The translations under genes were made by a program, and so were the position numbers. Of a stretch of DNA of 64,000 bases, positions 46,901-55,815 are shown piece after piece; positions within the stretch are counted from its first letter, which is position 1; each line of letters opens with the position of its first letter. The notes under the pieces are model-generated. The model was not told where the DNA came from. It worked only from the letters and a program-made list of their open reading frames with translations, and searched no databases. This DNA is from Crotophaga sulcirostris (taxonomy: Eukaryota > Chordata > Aves > Cuculiformes > Crotophagidae): NCBI GenBank assembly GCA_013397455.1, contig VYZB01000347.1:62001-126000 (forward strand). Direction: 5' to 3'.

Positions 46901-48833
46901 CTTGAATGAGTGATCCACAGCTCCAGACAGATTGTGACTGCATACGAATGAATAATTTGGTTCTCATCAGTGTTTAGCGTGCACCTCTTGAAATCCATTC
47001 TCGCATCTGTTATTGCTGGTAAAACCCAGTTCTCTGGAAACCTTTGAGAGGGAGGAAGGAGAAGACGCATAGGCATAAGGAACAGCATTTCACAGTCATT
47101 CCTTCTCATCCTGGAACCTGTTCCTCTTAAGACTGTGCAAACATGAATAGTTTCTGGATTCAAGGGGGCAGCATTTCAATACCAATTTCCTAGGCGCTGG
47201 GATAGTACCTGGGACAGTTAAATGGATTTAAAAGGAATCACCTACCCGCAAGAATTTCCCATATTTTGGGCTTTCACTGTTTGGTTTCCATTTAACCAGC
47301 TGCCCTAGTACCTCCCAGGCACTCATGTAATTTTCAGCATTTAAATTCCAAACCCACCTTCTCTATCCATGTTCAATAGTTTTATACCTTGTAAATTTTG
47401 AGATTGGCAAATCTTACTCTGCAAGTGCTTTAACGGTTCCTCTGGCTGGGAGTTGCTCTGTGCTGTGCTTTAAATCACAATAGAGATTTACAGTTGCGAT
47501 AGAGGTGGAACTGCAAGCATCCAAACCAAGAGTTATCTGTGCGCAGAGGAGCCGGTATTCGCATACCTCAGTAAATAACAGCCCAAGGATGTCATCTCGC
47601 TTCCCCTGAAATCACAACCAGCAATACCCTCTAAGAACAATAGCACTAAAACTGTCCTCGGCTTAAAAATAATCGGTTTGCCTGTGTGTGAAGCGCACAG
47701 TCTCAAGAGCTCTTTGGCTGGGTAGCAATATTTTACCTCTAATGACCTCAAAGCGGAGCCAGCCTTTTTTGCAGGCTCTACAGAACACGAATTGTATCCG
47801 AAGGCAGCTGCCTGCCTTCACCTGAGCACATCCCGCTCTGCTGGCTCCAAAGGCTTAGGAGGTGGGGGGGGAATAGTGAGGTTGCATTGGGTTTTCTTTA
47901 CTAATTTTGGCTTTCTTATTTAGCCAGACTCTCCCATTTTATTGGATGATTGAATCTCTCCGTCTTCTGTGGCAGAAGAGGAGCACGTGTAGTTTACTGG
48001 GATTTATTTTTCTTGAGGTGTTGAGGTTGGAGGCAAACAATCCTCTAGAAAGGAAGAAGTCGGGATGCTGTGTGTGAATACCAGGTATTTTTAGGTTCTC
48101 CTTAAACGTGCATAAATTACTTCTAAACTTCTCTGTCTTTCCTCCCTTCCCCAAACTACTATCCTTGAATGTATTTGAAAACAATAAATATAGTTGGGAA
48201 ATATGTAAAAATAGGGACATGAGAACAGAAGGATAACTGGATGGGGGCTTTTTTTCTTAATTCTGGGTTTCTGTCAGTGAAGTTATGTTTTTGAGCAGAC
48301 CCTGGGGCAGAGGGCTCGCTGGCTTGCAGTGAGCGACCCAGCTGCTCTGTGAGGTGACAGAGCGGGAGGTAAGTGGCAGTAACTAAAGGCAATTAGCAGA
48401 GGGCTGGACAGTTATGTGTCTCTGAAGACAGGAGCTCTTTTGGGGGTTGTGTTTCGCAGAGCGAAGCTGATTGTTACCCTGCACAGTACGATAATTCGCA
48501 TCCCTCCCGCTGTCAGATTTGCTCAGCAGCCTTGCAAAAAAAGGAGGGTTTATTTTATTTGTCTCTATTGAAGTAGTAGGGGAGGAATGATTACCTTCAG
48601 GGAAATCACCCATCGGCTGCTATCAGTAATAACTTTTTTCATGCTTATATAGCACTTATGTTTTTATGACTGAAGTGCCAAAAAAAAAGAAACAGAAAGA
48701 GAGATGGAGGTTTATTTTTAAATGACAAAAGACACTTTCTTCCTGTTCCTGGCTCCCAGATAATAAGAAGATGAATGTCCCTCACTTCCAGAACCTGAAA
48801 GCTGCCTCTGAACAAAACTGTACAAGGGAGAAT

Positions 48834-48945
48834 TCATAGAATCATAGAACATCCTGAGTTGGAAGGGACCCACAAGGATCACTGAGTCCAACTCCTGTCC
48901 CTGCACAGGACAACCCCAACATTCACACCGTGTGTCTGAGGGCTT
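48834..48945 (-). mobile_element. CR1 LINE 3' end, antisense
   Basis: 'tcatagaatcatagaacatc', 'ctgagttggaagggacccac', 'aaggatcactgagtccaact', 'cctgcacaggacaaccccaa', 'cattcacaccgtgtgtctga'. This is the CR1 sub-family with 'gacccacaaggatcatcgag' in its tail. It lies 0.5 kb upstream of the CpG island. Confidence 0.95.
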
Positions 48946-49004
48946 CTCACTCATCCTTGCTCATCTCTCCCACGTCCAACACTGCTGGGATGCTCCACAG
49001 CATT

Positions 49005-49050
49005 CAGAGCCAGGTTGGATGAGGCTTTGAGCAACCTTATCCAGCAGAAG
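49005..49050 (+). mobile_element. CR1 internal fragment
   Basis: 'cagagccaggttggatgagg' followed by 'ctttgagcaaccttatccag' and 'cag' matches the middle of the sense CR1 tail. Neither the terminal motif nor the upstream part is present. It lies between an antisense and a sense CR1 copy. Confidence 0.8.
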
Positions 49051-49169
49051 GTTTGCAGTTTGTAAATTAAATGTAAGTAATGCAGAGTCGAGAACTACTG
49101 TGCAAATGATAAAATTCAGCAACTCCAATTAGAAAAAAAAAAGATTTCTTTCTAAGAAAGCACGAGAAG

Positions 49170-49388
49170 GGAAATAGAAGGGAGATTTAGATTAAATATT
49201 AGGAAGAAATTTTGTTCCTATAAGAGTGGGGAGGCAGAGAAGTCGTGGCTGCCCCATCCCTGGAGGTGTTCAAGGCCAGGTTGGATGGGGCTCAGAGCAC
49301 CCTGATCCAGTGGGAGGTGTCCCTGCCCGTGGAACTGGATGGGCTTTGAGGTCCCTTCTAACCAAACCATTCCATTATTCTACGATTC
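49170..49388 (+). mobile_element. CR1 LINE 3' end with internal deletion
   Basis: Sense CR1 tail: 'ttagattaaatattaggaag', 'ggaggtgttcaaggccaggt', 'agtgggaggtgtccctgccc', 'gaggtcccttctaaccaaac', ending 'ccattattctacgattcc'. Compared with the copy at 36709 it lacks about 17 bases of the 'ctggcacaggttgccca' block, joined as 'gaggcagagaag'. It ends some 40 bp before the CpG-rich zone begins. Confidence 0.95.
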
Positions 49389-49589
49389 CCACAACCCCAA
49401 CGTGAACAAGAGAAGCTGCAGCGCTTCCCGTTCCCCCCCTGTCCCCCCCGCTTTCTCCCACGGCGAACCCTCCTCCTCCCCCTGGAATCTCCCCTTCCCT
49501 GCTGGATGGGAGGCACCGCTCGCACCGCATCTCCGCGCTCCTCCCGCAAACTTTTCCCTCGCCCTGCAGGGCTCCCGGCTCCTTTTCTC

Positions 49590-49654
49590 CGTTTGTTTGT
49601 TTTTGTTTTTCTTTAATTGTTTTTCCTCCTTTTTTTTATTTTTTTTTTTTTTTT
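49590..49654 (+). repeat. T-rich low-complexity tract
   Basis: A stretch of T runs broken by G, A and C, ending in pure T directly at the gap. Homopolymer plus high GC nearby probably caused the assembly break. Confidence 0.9.
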
Positions 49655-50014
49655 NNNNNNNNNNNNNNNNNNNNNNNNNNNNNNNNNNNNNNNNNNNNNN
49701 NNNNNNNNNNNNNNNNNNNNNNNNNNNNNNNNNNNNNNNNNNNNNNNNNNNNNNNNNNNNNNNNNNNNNNNNNNNNNNNNNNNNNNNNNNNNNNNNNNNN
49801 NNNNNNNNNNNNNNNNNNNNNNNNNNNNNNNNNNNNNNNNNNNNNNNNNNNNNNNNNNNNNNNNNNNNNNNNNNNNNNNNNNNNNNNNNNNNNNNNNNNN
49901 NNNNNNNNNNNNNNNNNNNNNNNNNNNNNNNNNNNNNNNNNNNNNNNNNNNNNNNNNNNNNNNNNNNNNNNNNNNNNNNNNNNNNNNNNNNNNNNNNNNN
50001 NNNNNNNNNNNNNN
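49655..50014. other. assembly gap, 360 N
   Basis: Undetermined bases in the middle of the CpG island. Transcription start and any first-exon coding sequence may be hidden here. Long frames that cross the gap are artefacts of translating N. Confidence 1.
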
Positions 50015-50069
50015 CTCCATCATTCCCAGGAGGAGCCGGACAGGACGGGGCAGGACGCGGGACCCTAAG
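50015..50069 (+). other. probable first exon, 3' part, of downstream gene
   Basis: GC-rich sequence leading to a near-consensus splice donor, CCTAAG|GTAAGC, with the GT at 50070-50071. The other end is lost in the gap. Frame is unknown and no ATG is visible, so it may be 5' UTR only. By gene order it would be exon 1 of an NDNF orthologue, whose first exon I recall as non-coding in mammals. Treat the name as a hypothesis. Confidence 0.5.
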
Positions 50070-50450
50070 GTAAGCGCTGGGGATGGGGAGCGGGGCCCCT
50101 CACGGAGCTTTTCCTCCCTCCACGAGAAGGGGGATTCAGTGTCTCCTCCCGGGGACCCCTCGGTCGCCAGGATGCAGGGGATGCTCAGCACCCAGCGGTC
50201 CCTCCGGCTGCGGTGCCTAGCCCCAGCGTCCTGGGGTGCTGCCGACACACCCTTGAATTCCCCCCACTGTAAGATTTGGGGTTCTTTTCCTCCTCATTTT
50301 TGACTTTTCGGTCCCTACCGGGAGCCCTGCTTCGTCCTCCGGTCCCTGGAGCGGGTGGGGTCCAGGCAGGCAGCAGCTCTGCCTTCGCTAGCATCATACG
50401 CGATTTTGGGGGAAAAAAGAGGAAAAAAAGTGGCTCCCAGAAAAAGTAGA

Positions 50451-51842
50451 CAGAAAACTCCTTGGTGGGATGTAAGTACTGGGATTTGCTACGTACATGT
50501 GGCTTGAGTCGTGTTTTTATTTCTACAGCGCAGAGACAATGGCTACAAAGTGCAGTTTAATCACTTACAGATATAACTTTTATGTGCTTAAGCCTTCTCA
50601 GTTAAAGGCTAGTGCAGATTATTGAAATGCAGGGATTCTCTGAGCTGGTTTTGTTCTGGATACATTTAACTCTTGAGTGGTAACATGCCTCGATTCCTCC
50701 GACTTGGTGCAGGGGGTGAGTGTGATCTTGTCTGTGTCTCTGTGGCCAGGGAAATCATCCTGGTGGGCACCTCTGTGAGCGAGGCAGCCTCTATAAAGCT
50801 GATTTCAGAGAGCTCCTGGTGTCCCTCGGGCTTGCCTTCCCCACCAAAGGATCTGGTTGGCATCTAGTTACAATCTTTAATTAAAGCATTTCAATGGTAC
50901 CGCTGTTCTCATGGCTTGACTGAGCAGGAGGAGACGAGCTTGGAGGGGACACGAGATCCCCGATGTAAATACGCAGATCTGCAGGGCCTGGCTGGCCATT
51001 TGCGAGCGGATACGGAATGATGTTCGGTGACACAATTGTGGCACTGTCTCGACATCGGAACATCCTACCATCAGGCTGCATCGGCAGCCCCATCCAGCAC
51101 TACCTACCAGCCTCAGTGCTCTGATATCATGCTTGGTGGAGTTGTATCTGTGTAAAACTGGAAGAGATGAGAGCAATGCGCGGGTGAATTCCTCCCTGGG
51201 TGGCTGCTGGTGAGTGATTTATATGCTGGTGACCCTGGCAGGACACTGCTAGCTTGGCCATAACGTGGTTTCTGTAAAAACAGCACTTGGGTGTTGTGCA
51301 CCCTTAGCTGTGCTCTAAGAGAACGGGGAGAAAAAACTTGGTGATTTTGTTCAGACTACTTTGAAAATCGCTGTTTCTTAGCTATTTTAGGAATGGCATT
51401 TCGGATTGCTCCTTGTCAGGAATGCCTCATCCTCCTGGCTTCGCTCTCCTACCTTGTAGCAAAACACATACCTGCAAGAGGAGAGCCACTGGGGTCAGCT
51501 TTCTAGTGCTGCTAAAAGTCTCTCTGAGTACTTGGAGTAACGACTGCAATTTAAAACTTGTTAATATTTAAAGGAGGAGAGGACTTTTTAAAACACCGGG
51601 AGATTTTTATGTTCTAGTTTTTAAAATGTGAACAAGCAGAAAAGTGCAGTAGTGTGTCACATGTGGGCACTGTAGGGAGGTATTTGGGGTCCTGTGGCTG
51701 TGTTCCATCCTGTTGTGGGTAGAACGATACCTGTTCGTTGTGTTGGCAGATAATTAGCCCTTCTTAATTTGAAAGAGGTTTATGATACATCAGAAAAATC
51801 CCTTCAGCCCTGTCACATTTCCATGATGAGGTCTGTGGGTGC
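50451..51842. other. putative first intron, nothing recognised
   Basis: Moderately GC-rich sequence next to the CpG island. I see no exon, no repeat and no open frame with a known domain. Confidence 0.4.
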
Positions 51843-52119
51843 ATAGGATGAAGGGGAATGGCTTTAAACTGGAAGGGGGAAGATTTAGATTAGATGTTAC
51901 GAAGAAATTCTTCACGACGAGGGCGGTGAGACATTGGCACAACTTGCCCAGGGAAGTTGTGGCTGCCCCATCCCTGGAGGTGTTCATGGCCAGGTTGGAT
52001 GAGGCCTTGAGCAACCTGATCCGGTGGGAGGTGTCCCTGCCCATGGCAGGGGGCTTGGAACTGGATGGGCTTTAATATCCCTTCTAACCCAAACCACTTT
52101 ATTATTCTCTGATTCTATT
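51843..52119 (+). mobile_element. CR1 LINE 3' end
   Basis: Sense CR1 tail of about 275 bp: 'ggatgaaggggaatggcttt', 'ttagattagatgttacgaag', 'ggcggtgagacattggcaca', 'ggtgtccctgcccatggcag', ending 'ttattctctgattctattt'. It is the only CR1 copy recognised downstream of the CpG island. Confidence 0.95.
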
Positions 52120-52882
52120 TCTTCAGTCCCAGAGAGAAAACTCATTGATTTTCAGCTGTGGAGGGTGGGCACCACGCTGCATCATGGCAGCTCTGCCCAT
52201 GATGTGATATAACGCAAGTGTCCTGTGCTCCACGATGCCTGCTGGAGATTCTTGCTGTTCCCTGGCACAAGCCACACCTGGCAGGCAGTGGCACATGCAT
52301 GATGTGCTACTGATGTCACCAGCTGGCGGGGTACCTCACGCCCCAGCTCCCCAGGAGGAGTTGGGCGTTTGGTGCTCAGATGTGCAGTTTGAGAGGGAAT
52401 TTGAATGTCGTGTGGGATGCCGATCCCCCAGAGATTAATTTCTTTAATTTTTAAAATAGTTGTCACAGAGGTGTGGTAGAGCTGTGTAGCATCACCCTGT
52501 GTGCCTGTTTTGTTGTGGATGACTACTCTGGAGAAACCAAGGAAAAGCATTTAGGTTTCCACAATGTTTACAAATACAATATGGTGCAAACTGTCAAGCA
52601 AGCTGTTCAAAATCACGTAACGTCTGTGCTGCCTTCCCTGTTCGGCTCAAACGCCTTCACCACATACTCGGCGTTCATCCGATGCATGTCTCCTCCTCCT
52701 GCAAGCTGGACAGGGCTGGTGCCGTGGCTCCGCTTACACCACAACCCACTTATTGGAGCTCTGGACCTCCTTTGGTGCTGCACTGCTTCTGGCTGGCTTG
52801 GTAAGAGCCCAGGTTGCCCCAAAGAGTCCTGGTTCCAACACTAGAACTGCATGTAAGGAGCAGAAATGGTGTCTTCAAGTCT

Positions 52883-52957
52883 GGTTTGTCCTCCTTAGAA
52901 GGTCTGTCCACAACAGGTTTGTCCTCAGGTTTATCCACCTAAGGTTTCTCCACCTTA
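52883..52957. repeat. degenerate minisatellite, five units
   Basis: Five consecutive units begin GGTYTNTCC: starts at 52883, 52901, 52916, 52928 and 52943, with lengths 18, 15, 12, 15 and 15. All lengths are multiples of three. On the - strand the units read as repeated Asp/Glu-Lys-Pro motifs (DKPEDKPVVDRPSKEDKPDL) with one in-frame stop between the first units. No splice-supported gene is evident. Confidence 0.7.
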
Positions 52958-53760
52958 AACATCCCCTAAAAATGAAGGGATAAACTATTTCCTAAGAGGT
53001 TCTTTGAGAGCTGAAGAGATGAGTTAGTGATGTTGGTGGAGCAGGGGCTCAACCTCGGCTGCACAGTGTGGTTTTGAGACTCCAGCTGTGCGGTGGCCCT
53101 TCCAGTCCCTTCCCTGTGGTGTTGGTAGGGCTGGATGGAGCCTGTTGACCCGATGTTTCACTCTGAAGTGTGCCAGGGTCTTCTGCCTTTAGATATATAT
53201 ATAAAGATGAGATGTTTATTAAACTCAGATCCTGCTTGTTCTTCTGCAATTTATGTTCCAAAAGGCTGGTAATAAACAGTTTATTAAAAAGAAATCCTGA
53301 TTTATTTCTGCAAATGGTTACATTTCAAGTTGGTACCGAACAGTTTTGTAGGAGACAACCTTTAACGCTTCCCATGGCAGTTTAAAAGATTGCTAGATAA
53401 ATAATCCAGAATCTAAGTAGGTTTGGATAAAGTCAAGCCAGGACTGTACGTCAGGCTATGTGGTGCTTTTATGCAGCGGAGCGGCGGATTTTACCACAGA
53501 ACATCTGGGTACTGGCTTCAGTTACAGCACAGATTTTAGTGGGATAACAAGTCTTGTTTGACTTCGCGTTCATTTTGAAGTCACTAAACTTTATACGGAT
53601 AATAAAACTGTAAGCCCATTACTTCACTATTTTCAAGGGAATGTTTCAGTCCTCCTTCAGGGTCTTGCGTCTTTCTAGAGTCGGTTTTATTTTGTTTTAC
53701 TAAGTGGGTATTTATCTTTTCAATGCCCAGCGTGCTTTCACAGGAGGCAGATTTACTAAT

Positions 53761-53880
53761 TTGTACCGATGGACGCACCGGGGAGGGCAGGTTTCCATTC
53801 AACCCCACCGAACGCGCACGTTTTCTGCATTAAGGGCAGCCTAACGAGAACGGCACGTTTCTCATTCGGTGCGTGCGAAG
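53761..53880. promoter_or_regulatory. small CpG-dense cluster
   Basis: Thirteen CpG dinucleotides in 120 bases, in a region otherwise poor in CpG. Words such as 'aacgcgcacg' and 'ggtgcgtgcgaag' stand out. It could be an alternative promoter, an enhancer or a remnant island. No splice donor or open frame supports a gene. Confidence 0.35.
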
Positions 53881-55802
53881 GGGCTGCTGGTGTTAACGTG
53901 GAAGGCTGTATCACTGCTCTGGGCTGCCGGTTCAACCACTCATGAGAGTTAAAATAACGGGGGAGGTTTTGCTTTCTTTTTCTGTTTGATTATAAAATGC
54001 AGGGGAGAAGCGTTGACCTGCCTGAAGGAGGGAAGGTCCTCTTTTATGTAAGCATGTTTCAAGCTTGCAAGCCCTTACAAAAGGGTGTACATACTGTTGG
54101 GGGTGCTCAGCATCAAGGATGATAATCTTGGCTAATTTTAAATCAAGAAATTAATGTTTGGAATATATGTGAGAGTGTGTAGACACCCCATACAACTGAT
54201 GTTTGCCTTGCTTATGGAGAACGCGATGTGATACCGAATGCTGTAGAGCTGTGTTTTGATGTCACTGACTGTAACAAGAGAATAAATCAGAATTATGATA
54301 AAGGAATGAGAATATCTGAGATAGGACAGAGGGGAGGGACTCAAGTACTGCTTGAGCACTGCTAAATAACAAGCAGTGCAATGAGGGATGAGGGAGCATC
54401 ACCTTGGAGAAAAGGCAGAGAGCAGAAGCTGTGTTCCTCACTTTGTTTTACATTGTGACTGAGAATGTGCCACCTCTACAACAAAAATCTTAATCAGATC
54501 AAACAGGGATAGTTTCTGCCTGAGAAAACAACTCAAATAAGCTAATGCTTATGGATGGATTGAAGAAGCTTTGAAGGCTGAGGAGATGTTTGAAAACTTT
54601 AACAAGATGTCATTAGGAGAGGAAGTATTTGCCCTTAGATCAGGAAATAGGTCAGGATAATAAATCATAACTCCAGGAGAACATTCTTAGAGCTGGAAAT
54701 AAGAGGGGAAGAGAGAGTAAATATTAAAAAGAAGTTTGGTCTTTTAGAATTAATTTTCTAATTTGCAGTATGCAAGGACACACACTGAACAGGAGGAAGA
54801 TAAATGTTAGCCCAGACCTGTAACAGGAACCAGCCGAAAATCTCGTAGCTGTGTAGATGGCTTTGATTGCACCCCAGAGGAGCACGCTGGTCACAAGAGA
54901 CACATCAGGAGCAGGCAAAGCATCGTCTTTTCCAGTTCATGTGTGAGATAGCTGATACTCTAACTTCACCAAAAAATTATATGATCTTCTCAAGGACATT
55001 TTAAAGGATGAGTGTTAAATGCTGTTCAAGCAACACAAGTGATCTGAGAAGCCAGCTCCCGGTCCATGACCACTTTGATAAAGAAAAATATAGCTGAGTT
55101 ACCAGAGGGATGCAGGCAAATCCTGTGCTGAGCATCTTTTGGTGGGCTGTGTACTTCCACCTGGGCAGGGACCAGCGCTCAGGTAATCACCACGTTATCA
55201 GCATTTCTCATAGACTGCTCAAGAGTAGGTGGTTTGTTGGGGTTTGGCCCAAACTGGGACTGCTGTTTTTTAAGGTAATTAAATTCAGCAGTTGGAGCGA
55301 TGTTTGTTGCTTGCGTGACAGCTGAGATGAGAAGCAGTGGGTGCTTACTGCGAGCACCTGGAAATTTGAAAAACAAAAGGCAATAATTTATCTTTCCTGC
55401 TTCATTCCCCCCTCTGTGGGTCCGGATATGAGTGCCCCTCCAGCGTGACCCTCGCGCGCTCACAATGTGACACAGCACCGAGGCCGACACTTCCCCTGTG
55501 ATTTACAGGGGAAAAGCATTGTTCGCCTAATTGGGCGTGTTTCTTTTTTTATTATTATTTAAGAAGTAACTTTAAAGGGGTTGAAATTTTATTAGAGTGT
55601 GACAAAAATGATGCTTTTCATCTTTCTCACTTTTAACTTGCTCAGTACCAAAATAGAGTAGTGCTAGACCAGCTCCTGCTGCAAAGGCTGCTGGGGAGGT
55701 GCGCCGGGATCGCAGGTTCTTCGCACGCGCCTGCAGGGATTATTAAACAGGGTGGATGGTTTTTACAAAGCAACCAGAATATCGTGAAGACGTGAGCTCG
55801 TG

Positions 55803-55815
55803 CTCTCTCTCTCTC
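55803..55815. repeat. CT dinucleotide run
   Basis: Six and a half CT units in a row, a short microsatellite. Confidence 0.9.

Larger units (their letters stand above)
38695..48833. other. intergenic, mostly unique AT-rich sequence
   Basis: About 10 kb with no recognised exon and no CR1 copy, which is a long repeat-free stretch for this window. It holds a MIR-like piece (41790-41925) and a TTAA tract (43924-43943). Sub-regions such as 44480-44640 and 46560-46700 are AT-rich with even, complex composition and could be conserved non-coding elements, but that cannot be judged from one sequence. Confidence 0.45.
49420..50450 (+). promoter_or_regulatory. CpG island, likely promoter of next gene
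   Basis: This is the sharpest base-composition change in the window. Both visible parts (49420-49590 and 50015-50400) are GC-rich and dense in CpG, with many CCCGC, GCGC and CGG words, against an AT-rich, CpG-poor background. The centre is a 360-base gap next to a long T-rich tract. A strong donor at 50069/50070 points to a + strand transcript. Conserved synteny (TNIP3 followed by NDNF in the same direction in mammals) makes NDNF the likely owner. The identity is inference, since no coding sequence is visible. Confidence 0.75.

Noticed and set aside
49339..50303. Frames of more than 200 codons across the CpG island
   Set aside because: Most of their length is translated N. They also include CR1 sequence and poly-T.
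52753..52983. Signal-peptide-like frame (LELWTSFGAALLLAGLVRAQ) that could be an NDNF start exon
   Set aside because: It has no ATG; the frame was opened at TTG. The following residues do not resemble NDNF, and a GTAAGA donor-like site would cut it in the wrong place.
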